Source of the DNA: an uncultured Trueperaceae bacterium
GTDB taxonomy: Bacteria > Deinococcota > Deinococci > Deinococcales > Trueperaceae
NCBI GenBank assembly: GCA_937873495.1
Contig: CALMXZ010000011.1
Location: forward strand, 408,808-472,807
Reading direction: 5' to 3'
Length of the DNA: 64,000 nt
Shown here: piece after piece, positions 28,941 through 37,970 of the stretch
How positions within the stretch are numbered: position 1 is the stretch's first letter
Layout of the letters: every line of letters begins with the position of its first letter
Translations under genes and position numbers: made by a program
Notes under the pieces: model-generated
What the model saw: the letters and a program-made list of their open reading frames with translations, nothing else
What the model was told of the DNA's origin: nothing
The model's database searches: none

Positions 28941-30653
28941 TTACGCCGGCGGAGCCGTCGTCGCGCGGCGCGCCCTCCGCCGATCGTCACCGCGCGTACG
29001 CCAAACGACGTCCGCGTCGGCGACATCCGCCGCGCCGTCGGCCGGGTACGGCTCCAAGTCTCCTGGATCGTGATCGGCGTGCCAGGCCTGGGCGAAGAAC
29101 GGTTCACGCGTCGCGCGCAGGCCACCGTCCCACTGCGCCAGGCAGTCCATACACCAATGACCGCCGCGCAGGACCGTGCTGGGGAGCGCCTCGAACTCGT
29201 GGCCCGCACCACAACGCCACACCGAGGGTTCGTGCCAACCGACGGTAGCGTCGCCCCCGGCATCGTCGTTCGCACCGGTGACGCCAGGCCGGCAGGGGGC
29301 ACCTTCGCCTGCCACCGTCCCGAGCCACTCGCCCCCACGAAAAGCGGCCGCGCGCATGACGTGCGCGCGGCTCAGGCTCTCGGCGTCCTCTGCATAGCCG
29401 TGATCGAAGCGCACCCAGGGGCCGTCCTCGTCGACGGCCTCGCACAGTCCGCCGGTAGGGATGTCCTCGTAGGCGGCGTAACCGCCGAAGAACGCCCGTA
29501 CCCGCGCGTCGTTGCGCGTCAGGTACCACTGCCTCGGGCTGTTGCGGTGGCCGTGCGCCAGGCGCCGGAAGCGCCCGTGGACCACCGCCTCGCTGAGGCG
29601 CCGCACGGGCGCGACGTGCCTGCAGAGCCAGGTCAGGAGCTTCATACCCGGTGCCATGGTCGCTTCGAGCGCGGCGGCATGGCTGGCCAGATCGTCGCGC
29701 TGGTAGCGCAGGTAGCGCTCCGTTACCTCCGAGTCAGCGTAGTACTGCAAGTGGAAGTTCCTCAGGCCGAACCAGTTCTCGTCCATGCAGCGGCGGACGT
29801 CGAGCCCCATCAGCCCGTAAGCGGCGCGGAGGTAGGCACGCGCGGTCGTGCGCATGCCCGGCCCACCCCCAACGTTGTAGGCGCGGCGCCAGAACTCGGC
29901 GTCGTGCCGCAGTTCTAGGCAGTTGACCATCGCCAGGCCCGCATCGCGGTCCGTCACGCTCTCCATGCGCGTGTCCAGCGGCATGTGGAAGGCGATAGGG
30001 TCGAAGAGGCCCATGAGATCGGCGTGGTCAGTCGGCATTATGAACGACATACGCAAGGAGACCCAGCGCTCTAGCGGCGACTCCATCACGCGTCGCTCGC
30101 CCGCGATCTTCGAGAGGGCGTACTCGTCGTACACGGACGGGTTCATGGGGTCACCGACCCGCCCGACGTAGGTGCCGGGCGCGCCGCCTCGCCCTGTCGC
30201 GGGGCGGTTGCCGGTCTGCGCGACCGAGCCCGTATGCACGTAGCAGACGCGCCTAGCCCCTTCCGGTTCCTCGCAGATCGCGGCGAGCACGTTGCCGACA
30301 GCCAGGTCGTTCACGGCCCAGGCGATCTCCGGTCGGTAGTCGGCCTGCGGCGAGATGTAGGCCATCGTGTTGAGGACCCAGTCCGCGCCCCTCACCGCCA
30401 GCCGCACCCTCGCCAGGTCCGTCGCATCACCCCACACCACTCGGACACCCCTGCCCTCCGATAGTCCGACGCGGCGCCGCAGGTCCACGCCGGACCCACG
30501 CAGGAGCGGCTCGAGGCGTTTCGCTCTAACGTCGCCCGGCAGTAGGAACAGTGTGAGGTCGTAACGCTCCGCCCGGCGGCGGAGTTCCTTGACGACCTGG
30601 AAGCCCATGGTGCCGCTGGCCCCGAACAGGGTGACGTGCTCGCGCCGGCTCAT
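28941..30653 (-). CDS. NAD-dependent epimerase/dehydratase-like protein with C-terminal Cys/His cluster
   Basis: An extended SDR with the nucleotide motif G11-A-S-G14-T-M-G17 and a YALSK active-site pair. After the Rossmann part (about residues 1-320) comes a region of about 250 residues not found in simple epimerases. Near residues 478-504 it has C-x-x-G-H then H-W-C-x-x-C, in the pattern of a treble-clef or zinc-ribbon site. The substrate is unknown. I start at ATG 30653, where the motif begins; GTG 30686 is in frame. A 16-bp palindrome (CCGACGCGCGCGTCGG) lies just before the ATG. It is last in the rpmH-to-prmC run, 49 nt after prmC, and convergent with lspA. Confidence 0.8.
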   Translation of the reverse strand: MSRREHVTLFGASGTMGFQVVKELRRRAERYDLTLFLLPGDVRAKRLEPLLRGSGVDLRRRVGLSEGRGVRVVWGDATDLARVRLAVRGADWVLNTMAYISPQADYRPEIAWAVNDLAVGNVLAAICEEPEGARRVCYVHTGSVAQTGNRPATGRGGAPGTYVGRVGDPMNPSVYDEYALSKIAGERRVMESPLERWVSLRMSFIMPTDHADLMGLFDPIAFHMPLDTRMESVTDRDAGLAMVNCLELRHDAEFWRRAYNVGGGPGMRTTARAYLRAAYGLMGLDVRRCMDENWFGLRNFHLQYYADSEVTERYLRYQRDDLASHAAALEATMAPGMKLLTWLCRHVAPVRRLSEAVVHGRFRRLAHGHRNSPRQWYLTRNDARVRAFFGGYAAYEDIPTGGLCEAVDEDGPWVRFDHGYAEDAESLSRAHVMRAAAFRGGEWLGTVAGEGAPCRPGVTGANDDAGGDATVGWHEPSVWRCGAGHEFEALPSTVLRGGHWCMDCLAQWDGGLRATREPFFAQAWHADHDPGDLEPYPADGAADVADADVVWRTRGDDRRRARRATTAPPA

Positions 30654-30702
30654 ACCGACGCGCGCGTCGGCACACGCAACTCGCACTTACACATCGTGGC
30701 GC

Positions 30703-31575
30703 TCATCTACGCGCCACCAGGAAGCGCTCCCTGCCCGCGAGGTCCTGTTCCACCCGCACATCCTCCCACCCGCCGAGGCGCGCCGCCAACCCACGCACGT
30801 TCCGCGGATCGAGCTCGAGGGCCAGCAGCGCCCCGCGCGGCAAGGCCGACCAGGCCTGATCGGCGAGGCGCGCCGCCAGGGCCAGGCCGCCGTCTGCGGC
30901 GAAGAGCGCGCCCGGCGGGTCCGCAACCGCCTCCGGCTGCAGGTTCGCCCTGTCGGCCTCGGGGAGGTAGGGCAGGTTGGCCACGAGCGCGGTGGCGCGC
31001 CGCGCGAGAGCGGCCGCGGCGTCGTCCCGCAGGAGGTCGGAGCGCATGAAGCCGACGTCGAGACCGAGCCTGGCCGCGTTGCCGCGCGCGACGGCGAGCG
31101 CGTCATCTGAGACGTCGGTGCCCCACACCTGGGTGTCGGGGCGCTCGGCCTTCACGGCGAGCGCGACGGCGCCGCTGCCCGTGCCGACGTCGATCACGAG
31201 CTGCGGCGTCGACCCGGCGAAATGCGTCATGGTTTGACGCGCCAGCTCGTGCAGCACGAGCTCCACGAGCCGCTCCGTCTCGGGCCGCGGCACGAGCACG
31301 CGCCCGTCGACGGCCAACTCGAGCCCGTAGAAGTCGGCGCTTCCGAGTATGTGCTGCAGCGGCACGCGCGCGGCACGCTTCTCGACGAGAAGTGCCAGAC
31401 GCTCAGCGGCCGCGCTGTCGAGGGGCTGCGCGCCGCTCAGGAGGAGCGCGCTACGGCTCGACCCCGTGGCGGCCTCCATGAGCCTCCAGGCGTCTGCTTC
31501 AGGACTGGGTACCCCCGCCGCCGCGAGCCGCATGGCCGCGGCAGCGTGCATTTCGTAGACGGTGCGCAAGGCCAC
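30703..31575 (-). CDS. prmC: Peptide chain release factor N5-glutamine methyltransferase
   Basis: Methylates the glutamine of the GGQ motif in release factors RF1 and RF2. The N-terminal helical domain (about residues 1-75) contains LQHILGSADFYG and precedes PRPETERLVE. The SAM loop is DVGTGSGAVALAV. Motif IV, normally NPPY, reads NLPY here (ANLPYLPE), an altered second residue in the glutamine-binding motif. The GTG at 31575 lies 4 nt after the jag stop and gives 290 residues, a normal length; an ATG at 31551 is the alternative. Co-transcribed with jag and yidC. Confidence 0.92.
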   Translation of the reverse strand: MALRTVYEMHAAAAMRLAAAGVPSPEADAWRLMEAATGSSRSALLLSGAQPLDSAAAERLALLVEKRAARVPLQHILGSADFYGLELAVDGRVLVPRPETERLVELVLHELARQTMTHFAGSTPQLVIDVGTGSGAVALAVKAERPDTQVWGTDVSDDALAVARGNAARLGLDVGFMRSDLLRDDAAAALARRATALVANLPYLPEADRANLQPEAVADPPGALFAADGGLALAARLADQAWSALPRGALLALELDPRNVRGLAARLGGWEDVRVEQDLAGRERFLVARR

Positions 31576-31579
31576 GCCT

Positions 31580-32170
31580 CTAGGCGGGCCTGACCACCAC
31601 GCGCCTGTCGCTGCCCTCACCGCGCGACTCCGTGCTAACGCCCGGCTCTTCGGCCAGGCACATGTGCACGACCCGCCGCTCGGCCGCACTCATCGGCTCC
31701 AGCTCGACCGGCATGCCGCCCTTGCGCACCCTGGCCGCGGCCTGCATGGCCTCCTTGCGCAGTCGTTCGTCGCGGCGACGCTTGTAGCCGCCGACGTCGA
31801 CGTTGACGCGGATGCGCCCGCTCTCGTCTCGGTTGACGACGGCGTTCGCCAGGTACTCGAGCGCCGCGAGGGTGCGCCCGTTGCGCCCGATGATCTTGCC
31901 GGGGTCGCCGCCGTAGACCTCCGCCTGGATCTCTTCGTCCGACACCTGGTCGACCTCGACGGCATAGGCCGGGTCGATGTTCAGGAGCAGGTTGACGAGG
32001 AACGCCTCGGCGCGCTCCAACGGCTCGCCTTGGACGATGGGACCGGCATCGACGACCTGTTCGTACTCCTCCTCGGCCGCGAAGCGCGCTACCTGGCCTT
32101 CTTCCGCGTCCTCACCGTCGACATCGATACCGATGCCTTCGAGGTACTTGTCGAGATCCGAGTCACTCAT
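31580..32170 (-). CDS. khpB: RNA-binding protein Jag/KhpB (KH and R3H domains)
   Basis: An RNA-binding protein of 196 residues that in Gram-positive bacteria works with KhpA in post-transcriptional control of division and elongation. An acidic N-terminal region (about 1-50) precedes the KH-II domain (GKIIGRNGRTLAALEYL, GxxG loop GRNG). The C-terminal R3H domain follows, ending RRVVHMCL. The Jag-N domain found in many homologues is short or absent. It follows yidC by 8 nt in the conserved yidC-jag order. Confidence 0.93.
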   Translation of the reverse strand: MSDSDLDKYLEGIGIDVDGEDAEEGQVARFAAEEEYEQVVDAGPIVQGEPLERAEAFLVNLLLNIDPAYAVEVDQVSDEEIQAEVYGGDPGKIIGRNGRTLAALEYLANAVVNRDESGRIRVNVDVGGYKRRRDERLRKEAMQAAARVRKGGMPVELEPMSAAERRVVHMCLAEEPGVSTESRGEGSDRRVVVRPA

Positions 32171-32178
32171 CTATGGCC

Positions 32179-33723
32179 TCACTTGGAGCGCTTGGCCGGC
32201 GCCGCGACAACGGGCGCGGGCTGACCACGGCTCAGCAACCAGTACTGGATGACCTGCACCAACATGGATACCACATAGTAGACGAGCACCCCCGCCGGGA
32301 AACCGACGATGATGAACACGAAGACCACGTTGATGATGAGCGACTGGCGCAGCATCTGACGGTTGCCGCGCGCGGAGAAGTACGACGTCGCGATCATGAC
32401 GGCCACGTACAGGATCGGGAGGATGTAGAAGGGGTCGGCCTGACCGAGGTCGGGCAACCACAGGAACCCCTCGTTGAACTCGAAGTTGACGAACACGCGC
32501 CACAGGATGATGAACAGCGGCATCTGCACGATGATCGGCAGGCAGCCGCCGGCCGGGTTGACGCCCGCCTCGCGGTAGAGCGCCATCGTCTCCTGCGTGA
32601 GCTTCTCGCGATCGTCCTTGTACTTCTTCTGGAGCTCCTGGAGCTTCGGCTGCAGGCGCTGCATGCCGAACATCGACTTCGTCTGGGTGCTGATGAGGGG
32701 CCAGATCAGCGCTCTGAAGAGGAGCGTAAGGACGATGATGGAGAGACCCCAGCTCGGCACGTACTGGTGCACGAACTCGAGGATGCGGACGACGATGAGC
32801 GACAGCCGCCCGAGGATGTTCGGGTTGAAGAGCCCGGGCAGCTCGAGGTACTGCTCCTGGCTGTAGCGCACGAGCTCGTTGTGGCCAGGGTACAGGCCGA
32901 GGTCGAACGTGTACGCCGCGCCGGCGGCCGCGCCCACCTGGGCCTGGAAGGCGATGCGGTTCGGGCGCAGGTAGGTAGCCGACACGCCGCTGCTGCCCGG
33001 CGCCGGCCGCATGACCAGGGCGAAGTCGCGGTTGTTGTTGTTCATCTGCAGCGAGGCGTAGGTCGGGTCGGGGAACGCTTGCTCGCTCGGGTTGAGCGTG
33101 AACGACTCCCCGTGGCCGATCTTCACCACCGGGGCCGCGGTGCGCCCGATACCAGGCACGACGACCTGGAGCGTGCTCGGAGCGTCCGCCCCAGTGACGC
33201 GCCTCGCGGTCAGCTCGACGCCGATCGTGTCGACGCCGCTCTGCAGGGTCAGGGTGCGCTCCACCTCGAAGTCGCCGACGCGCGCCGTGAACGTGCCGAT
33301 GAGGAGCCCATCTTCGCCTTCGCGCCAGCTGCCGGCCACGTCGGCCGGTGTGGCGTACGCGCCGTCGACGAGGAGCGCGAGGCCCGGGACCTCCGACTCG
33401 AACGGGATGAGGTTGAACCGGGCGTCGATGCTGTAGTCGCCAAGGCGCTGGCCGCGCTGCTGCTTGCCGAACGCGGCGACGAGCTGGCCCGCGCCGTCGA
33501 AGATGTAATCGACGCCCTTGCTCGTTATCAGGGTGAGGTCCTGCCCGTCCTCGCAGAAGAACGACGGCGTCTGCGTCGAGCAGGTGGCGGTGATCTTCTC
33601 GGCGCCGCGGAAATCGGCCTCATTGAAGGCTGTAGCAGCCAGTTCGACGCGCGCGCTCGCGAACGTCGAGAAGGAGAGCGCCACCATGAGCGCTACCAGC
33701 TGCAGTCTGTCGAAGCGTTTCAA
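32179..33723 (-). CDS. yidC: Membrane protein insertase YidC
   Basis: Inserts proteins into the inner membrane alone or with Sec. The N-terminal helix (residues 5-24), a large periplasmic beta domain (about 25-290) and a C-terminal five-helix core are present, the Gram-negative form. The hydrophilic-groove arginine is in LLFRALIWP, and the coiled loop [17 protein letters not shown] follows. The start is TTG at 33723, overlapping the yidD stop as TTGA with GGAGG four bases before it. The result is 514 residues; the next in-frame ATG would cut into the signal-anchor. The C-terminal tail is basic. Confidence 0.95.
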   Translation of the reverse strand: MKRFDRLQLVALMVALSFSTFASARVELAATAFNEADFRGAEKITATCSTQTPSFFCEDGQDLTLITSKGVDYIFDGAGQLVAAFGKQQRGQRLGDYSIDARFNLIPFESEVPGLALLVDGAYATPADVAGSWREGEDGLLIGTFTARVGDFEVERTLTLQSGVDTIGVELTARRVTGADAPSTLQVVVPGIGRTAAPVVKIGHGESFTLNPSEQAFPDPTYASLQMNNNNRDFALVMRPAPGSSGVSATYLRPNRIAFQAQVGAAAGAAYTFDLGLYPGHNELVRYSQEQYLELPGLFNPNILGRLSLIVVRILEFVHQYVPSWGLSIIVLTLLFRALIWPLISTQTKSMFGMQRLQPKLQELQKKYKDDREKLTQETMALYREAGVNPAGGCLPIIVQMPLFIILWRVFVNFEFNEGFLWLPDLGQADPFYILPILYVAVMIATSYFSARGNRQMLRQSLIINVVFVFIIVGFPAGVLVYYVVSMLVQVIQYWLLSRGQPAPVVAAPAKRSK

Positions 33724-34049
33724 GGGGCCTCCGTGTGGACGTCGGTACGCTCCAACGCCTGTGGGTCGAGCTCGGAGCCCGGCCTCGGCCGGGGCGGCAC
33801 CGGGTCGTAACCGCCCGGGTGGAACGGATGGCAGCGGAGCACGCGCTTGATGCCGAGCCAACCGCCGCGTATCACGCCGTGGCGTTCGATGGCCTCGATG
33901 GCGTACGCGCTGCAAGTGGGGTGGAAGCGGCACGACGGCGCACCCTTGAGCGGCGAGAGGTAGCGCTGGTAGGCCTTCAACGGCCAGATGGCCACGTCTT
34001 TCGCCATGCGCCCGAGCGAGGCGGCGCCGGAGCCGGCAGGACCGCTCAT
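33720..34049 (-). CDS. yidD: Membrane protein insertion efficiency factor YidD
   Basis: A small factor thought to help YidC-dependent insertion. The 109-residue protein carries the family core [23 protein letters not shown] and [24 protein letters not shown] with its conserved cysteines. The ATG overlaps the rnpA stop (ATGA), and its own stop overlaps the TTG of yidC, so the three genes are translationally linked. Confidence 0.95.
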   Translation of the reverse strand: MSGPAGSGAASLGRMAKDVAIWPLKAYQRYLSPLKGAPSCRFHPTCSAYAIEAIERHGVIRGGWLGIKRVLRCHPFHPGGYDPVPPRPRPGSELDPQALERTDVHTEAP

Positions 34050-34396
34050 CGCAGTCCGGCGCGCTCGAACGCGCTCGTGAGCGACCGTTTCAGGTCGTGG
34101 TAGTCGGCCGCGGCGGCCGACGGCCTCGCGATGACGAGGAGGTCGAACGACGGCACCGAGTCGGCGTGGGCCGGTTCGCGCAACGGTTGTCTGAGGAGCT
34201 CGCGGACGCCTTCGCGCAGCCGACGCCTGACCCGGTTACGCACCACGGCCTTGCCGACCTTGCGGCTCACCACGATGCCCACTCTGACCTCCCGTGAACG
34301 CGTCGGCTGCCAACGCACCGTAACGTGCTTGCCGCCGCCGGAGCTCCCTTTGCGCAGTCGTTGGAACGCGCGGTCGCCGCTCAGTGAGCGGAGCAC
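34046..34396 (-). CDS. rnpA: Ribonuclease P protein component
   Basis: The basic protein subunit of RNase P, which matures the 5' ends of tRNAs. It has 116 residues with the signature [10 protein letters not shown] and [16 protein letters not shown] upstream of it. It starts at GTG 34396, 11 nt after the rpmH stop, in the conserved rpmH-rnpA-yidD-yidC order. A glycine-rich insert (GSSGGGKH) near residue 18 is a little unusual. Confidence 0.94.
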   Translation of the reverse strand: MLRSLSGDRAFQRLRKGSSGGGKHVTVRWQPTRSREVRVGIVVSRKVGKAVVRNRVRRRLREGVRELLRQPLREPAHADSVPSFDLLVIARPSAAAADYHDLKRSLTSAFERAGLR

Positions 34397-34407
34397 CGCG
34401 AACCGTC

Positions 34408-34551
34408 TCAGCGATCCGATACAGACAGGCGCTTACGCCCTTTGGCGCGCCGCCGTCTGATGACGTTGCGGCCACCTGGGGTAGCCATGCGCGCCCGGAA
34501 ACCGTGCGTGGTGGCACGCTTCCTGCGGTTAGGCTGATACGTCCGCTTCAT
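34408..34551 (-). CDS. rpmH: 50S ribosomal protein L34
   Basis: A 47-residue basic ribosomal protein, starting [20 protein letters not shown], the invariant L34 sequence. The ATG has AGGAG five bases upstream. It heads the rnpA-yidD-yidC run. In many bacteria dnaA is directly upstream; here the next gene upstream is gatA, and I see no DnaA-box cluster in the 172-nt gap. Confidence 0.98.
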   Translation of the reverse strand: MKRTYQPNRRKRATTHGFRARMATPGGRNVIRRRRAKGRKRLSVSDR

Positions 34552-34686
34552 GGTGTCTCCTTCCAGTCTCTTACCGTCGGGTGGATGTGCCAGGAAGCAT
34601 GCTGCGAGCGAAGACCGCGCGGCGCCTCTTCGGCCCCTGACGACCCACCGCGAGCTGCCGTCCCGGCAGGACAGTCAAGCCGTGGA

Positions 34687-34692
34687 ATAGTA
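34687..34692 (-). promoter_or_regulatory. Possible -10 box (TACTAT) for rpmH
   Basis: TACTAT on the minus strand lies about 135 nt before the rpmH ATG in the gap after gatA, within GTGGTACTATTCCAC, which has weak dyad symmetry. No good -35 is seen. Confidence 0.3.
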
Positions 34693-34723
34693 CCACACCG
34701 CCGCGGCTTCACGTAGGCGGGGT

Positions 34724-36295
34724 TCAGCCGAGGGCGACCTCGAGCTCGGCTGCCAGGCGCAGGAGCGCGGCGTCGGCTCCGGCGCGGCCGATGAGCTGCA
34801 CCCCGAGGGGTAGACCGGAGCCGACGGCCGCGCCGCACGGCACGCTCACGGCCGGGCCGCCCGAGAGGTTGGCGAGGCAGGTGGCCACGTCACCGACGTA
34901 CATGGAGAGCGGGTCCGCCGTCTTCTCGTCGATGGCGTACGCCGGTCCGGGCGCCGTCGGGGTGATCAGGGCGCTCGAGTGTTCGAGGGCCGCGTCCATC
35001 TCGCGGGTGAGCCGTTGCCGCGCCTTGAGCGCCCGGCCGTAGTAGGCGTCGTAGTGGCCGGCGGAGAGCGCGAAGGAGCCGAGGAGGATCCGGCGCTTCA
35101 CCTCGCGGCCGAAGAGCGCGCCGCGCGTGGCCCGCATGACGGGCTCCTGGCCGTCGCGCTCCGCCCCGACCCGCTGCCCGTAGAGCATCCCAGAGTAGCG
35201 GGCGAGGTTGCTGGACGCCTCGGCGGCCGCGATGACGTAGTAGCAGGCCACCGCCAGTGCGACGCCAGGCAGCGAGACCTCGACCACCTCGGCCCCGCGG
35301 GCCTCGAGGGCGGCGCGCGCCACGGCCAACGAGGCGAGCGCGTCCTGGCTGAAGCCCTCCCCGGAGAGCTCGGCGACGACCCCGAAGCGCACGCCGGTGA
35401 GGTCGCCCGCCGCCGCGGCCCAGCCGGCCGGCGCGCCGCCGCTCTGCGTGCCGCCGCTCTGCCCCGCGCCGGCGGGGGAGCCGGCGCGGCTCCCAACGGC
35501 GCGACCTGCCAGCTCCAGCGCGAAGCTCGTGGCATCGCGAGGGTCGGCCCCGGCCATGACGCCGAGCGCCGCCGCGACGTCCTCGACGGACCGCCCGAGT
35601 AGGCCGACCTGGTCGAGCGACGAGGCGTAGGAGAAGAGCCCGTAGCGCGACAGGCCGCCGTAGGTGGGCTTGAAGCCGACGGCGCCGCAGAACGCGGCAG
35701 GCAGGCGGCTGGAGCCGCCCGTGTCGGAGCCCAGCGCCAGGGGCACGATCCCGGCTCCGACGGCGGCGGCGGACCCGCTGGAGGACCCGCCCGCAACGCG
35801 GCCGCGGTCGTGGGGGTTGCGCGTCGGTCCGAACGACGAGTTCTCACCGGTCGAGCCCATCCCGAACTCGTCCAGGTTCGTCTTGCCGATCACCACGGCG
35901 CCGGCCGCCTTGAGCCGCGCCACGACGGTGGCATCGAAGGGCGAGACGTAGCCCGCCAGGATGCGCGAGGCCGCCGTGGTCGGCAGACCGGCCGTAGCCA
36001 GGTTGTCCTTCACGGCCACCGGCACCCCGGCGAGGGGGCCGACCGGCAGGCCGGCGGCGCGGCGCTCGTCGACGGCCGCCGCGGCGGCTTCGGCGCCGGC
36101 CCGGTCGATGACGATGAAGGCGTTGAGCTCCGCCTGCGCGGCCTCGGCCATGTCGAGCGCCGCGGCGACCGTCTCCGCCGCGCTGAGCGCGCCCTGCGCG
36201 ACGAGCGCGGCGATGGCGGGCGCCGAGGCGCCGCGGCGCGCGGACGCTCCGGGACGCGCTGGACCAGGCTGCGCGGGGGCTCCGCCGGAAGTCAT
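34724..36295 (-). CDS. gatA: Glutamyl-tRNA(Gln)/aspartyl-tRNA(Asn) amidotransferase subunit A
   Basis: The amidase subunit that releases ammonia from glutamine for transamidation of mischarged tRNA. The Ser-cisSer-Lys triad is visible: the Lys in VAVKDN near residue 93, and the serines in GGSSSGSAAAVGAG near 165-180. Length is about 523 residues. The ATG at 36295 lies 7 nt after TATGCT, so I prefer it over the ATG at 36307, which overlaps that box. gatB is at 45251 on the other strand and gatC is not seen in the window. Divergent from the PP2C gene. Confidence 0.94.
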   Translation of the reverse strand: MTSGGAPAQPGPARPGASARRGASAPAIAALVAQGALSAAETVAAALDMAEAAQAELNAFIVIDRAGAEAAAAAVDERRAAGLPVGPLAGVPVAVKDNLATAGLPTTAASRILAGYVSPFDATVVARLKAAGAVVIGKTNLDEFGMGSTGENSSFGPTRNPHDRGRVAGGSSSGSAAAVGAGIVPLALGSDTGGSSRLPAAFCGAVGFKPTYGGLSRYGLFSYASSLDQVGLLGRSVEDVAAALGVMAGADPRDATSFALELAGRAVGSRAGSPAGAGQSGGTQSGGAPAGWAAAAGDLTGVRFGVVAELSGEGFSQDALASLAVARAALEARGAEVVEVSLPGVALAVACYYVIAAAEASSNLARYSGMLYGQRVGAERDGQEPVMRATRGALFGREVKRRILLGSFALSAGHYDAYYGRALKARQRLTREMDAALEHSSALITPTAPGPAYAIDEKTADPLSMYVGDVATCLANLSGGPAVSVPCGAAVGSGLPLGVQLIGRAGADAALLRLAAELEVALG

Positions 36296-36302
36296 GCGGC
36301 GA

Positions 36303-36308
36303 AGCATA
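36303..36308 (-). promoter_or_regulatory. -10 box (TATGCT) of gatA
   Basis: TATGCT ends 7 nt before the ATG at 36295; leaderless arrangement, divergent from the PP2C promoter. Confidence 0.5.
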
Positions 36309-36360
36309 GCAGGTGGTCGACAACCGGCCCTTGCGCAACGGAAGGGCCTGCGCGCGGCGG

Positions 36361-36366
36361 TATCAT
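36361..36366 (+). promoter_or_regulatory. -10 box (TATCAT) of the PP2C phosphatase gene
   Basis: TATCAT ends 9 nt before the ATG at 36376, predicting a leader of at most a few nt. Confidence 0.45.
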
Positions 36367-36375
36367 GCTACGGAC

Positions 36376-37539
36376 ATGACCGATGAGGTCGAGCACCGCC
36401 CCACACCCCGCAGCCGCCGAGGCACCCCCAGCATCGGGGCGGTCGTGCCGTCGACACTCGACGCGGCGACTCCCAAGCCCGTCGAACCGGGCGCCGCCCC
36501 GCCGAGCCCGGCGGCGCCCGGCGGGACCGTTCCGCCCTCGGACGGCAGACCGGGCGGTGCCCCGCCCCGCGGGCAACCGGGCCCGGCGGTGACGCTCGTG
36601 ACCAGCGCAGGCACGAGCGACGCCGGGCGCGTCCGCACCGTGAACCAGGACTGGTACTTCGCCGGCGCGGTCGGCAGGAGCGGCCATCTCGGCGTCGTCG
36701 CGGACGGCATGGGTGGCCACACGGCCGGCGAGGTGGCGAGCCGCAAGGCCATCGATACGTTGGTTGACGCGCTGCGGCAGAGCCGCTCGCAACCCCCCGT
36801 TGCCCTCGCGCGCGCCGCGCAGGCCGCCAACGTCGAGGTCTACAACCTGGCCATCGAACGCCCGGAACTCAAAGGGATGGGCACCACCCTCACGGCGGTC
36901 CTGATCGACGACCAGGTCGGGCTGGTCGGCCACGTCGGCGACTCGCGCGCCTACCTCGTGCGCGGCGGCAAGGCCACGCGCTTGACCGTCGACCACAGTT
37001 GGGTGGCCGACCGGGTGCGCCAAGGCCTGCTCAGCGAGGAGGAGGCGCGCAGGCACAGGTGGCGCAACGTCATCACCAACGCCATCGGGGCCACCCCGAC
37101 CTTCAGGCTCGACGTCCTCTACTTCGACGTGCAGCCCGCCGACACGGTGGTGATCGTCAGCGACGGGGTCAGCATGCTGCTCGGCGACGATGACATCGTC
37201 AAGCGGGTCACCGGGGTGACGCCCGAGGCGGCGGCCCGCAGCCTCGTGGCGGCCGCCAACGACCGCGGCAGCCCGGACAACGCCACGGCCGTGGTGCTGA
37301 GGGCCGAAGCCGTCGGGCCACGCCAGAAGCGCTACGACCTGCCGTCGGCGCCGCTCGTGCCCGCTTCCGTCGACATCGGCGAGACGCTCTCCGGCATCAA
37401 GGCCGTCGAGGAAGGCTTCCCGGGCAACGGCCCGTGGCACCGCCTGAAGCGTCACCCGCTCTTCCCTTACCGCTACTGGTTGATGGGCTGTGCCTACCTG
37501 CTGGTGCTGCTCGTGCTGTTCATCGTGTGGCGCGGTTGA
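36376..37539 (+). CDS. PP2C-family Ser/Thr protein phosphatase, membrane-anchored
   Basis: Removes phosphate from Ser/Thr of proteins using two Mn2+/Mg2+ ions. The Pro-rich N-terminus (about residues 15-75) is probably disordered. The catalytic domain runs from about 78 to 315, with NQDWYF, VVADGMGGHTAGE, GDSRAYL, VSDGV and SPDNATAVV carrying the metal-binding aspartates. One membrane helix near the C-terminus (about 366-386) anchors it with the catalytic domain in the cytoplasm. The ATG at 36376 is 9 nt after TATCAT; an upstream in-frame ATG at 36313 precedes the promoter. No partner kinase is in the window. Confidence 0.92.
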   Translation: MTDEVEHRPTPRSRRGTPSIGAVVPSTLDAATPKPVEPGAAPPSPAAPGGTVPPSDGRPGGAPPRGQPGPAVTLVTSAGTSDAGRVRTVNQDWYFAGAVGRSGHLGVVADGMGGHTAGEVASRKAIDTLVDALRQSRSQPPVALARAAQAANVEVYNLAIERPELKGMGTTLTAVLIDDQVGLVGHVGDSRAYLVRGGKATRLTVDHSWVADRVRQGLLSEEEARRHRWRNVITNAIGATPTFRLDVLYFDVQPADTVVIVSDGVSMLLGDDDIVKRVTGVTPEAAARSLVAAANDRGSPDNATAVVLRAEAVGPRQKRYDLPSAPLVPASVDIGETLSGIKAVEEGFPGNGPWHRLKRHPLFPYRYWLMGCAYLLVLLVLFIVWRG

Positions 37540-37545
37540 TACGCT
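37540..37545 (+). promoter_or_regulatory. -10 box (TACGCT) of ridA
   Basis: TACGCT ends 5 nt before the ATG at 37551, overlapping the end of the PP2C gene. Confidence 0.4.
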
Positions 37546-37550
37546 GCGGC

Positions 37551-37928
37551 ATGCACGAGATCATCGCAACCGAATCTGCACCCAAGGCCATCGGCCCGTA
37601 CTCCCAGGCGGTCAAGATCGGCGGACTGGTCTTCACGGCCGGCCAGATCGCCCTCGCGCCTGACGGCACCTGGGCGGGCGGCGACATCACGGCGCAGACC
37701 CACCAGGTCATGCGCAACCTCTCCGCCGTCCTCGAGGCCGCGGGCAGCGGCGTGGAGCACATCGTGAAGAGCACGTGCTTCCTCGCCGACATGAACGACT
37801 TCGCGGCGTTCAACGAGGTCTACGGTAGCTACCTGAAGGGCAACCTGCCGGCGCGCAGCACCGTGCAGGTCGCGGGGCTGCCCAAGGGCGGGCTCGTGGA
37901 GGTCGAGGTCGTCGCGTCCTTGCGGTGA
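37551..37928 (+). CDS. ridA: Reactive intermediate/imine deaminase RidA
   Basis: Hydrolyses reactive 2-aminoacrylate-type imines released by PLP enzymes. The 125-residue YjgF/RidA protein has GPYSQAV, FTAGQIALAP and the catalytic arginine in ARSTVQVAGLPKGGLVEVE. It starts 11 nt after the PP2C stop at ATG 37551; a longer frame into the PP2C gene is only overlap. Convergent with sdhB. Confidence 0.95.
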   Translation: MHEIIATESAPKAIGPYSQAVKIGGLVFTAGQIALAPDGTWAGGDITAQTHQVMRNLSAVLEAAGSGVEHIVKSTCFLADMNDFAAFNEVYGSYLKGNLPARSTVQVAGLPKGGLVEVEVVASLR

Positions 37929-37970
37929 TCGACGACGCGCTCGCCGTCGCCGCGAAGACGCGACACCCAG

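Noticed and set aside
34552-34723. Replication origin next to rpmH
   Set aside because: dnaA is absent and no DnaA-box cluster is visible; only the gene order recalls an origin region.
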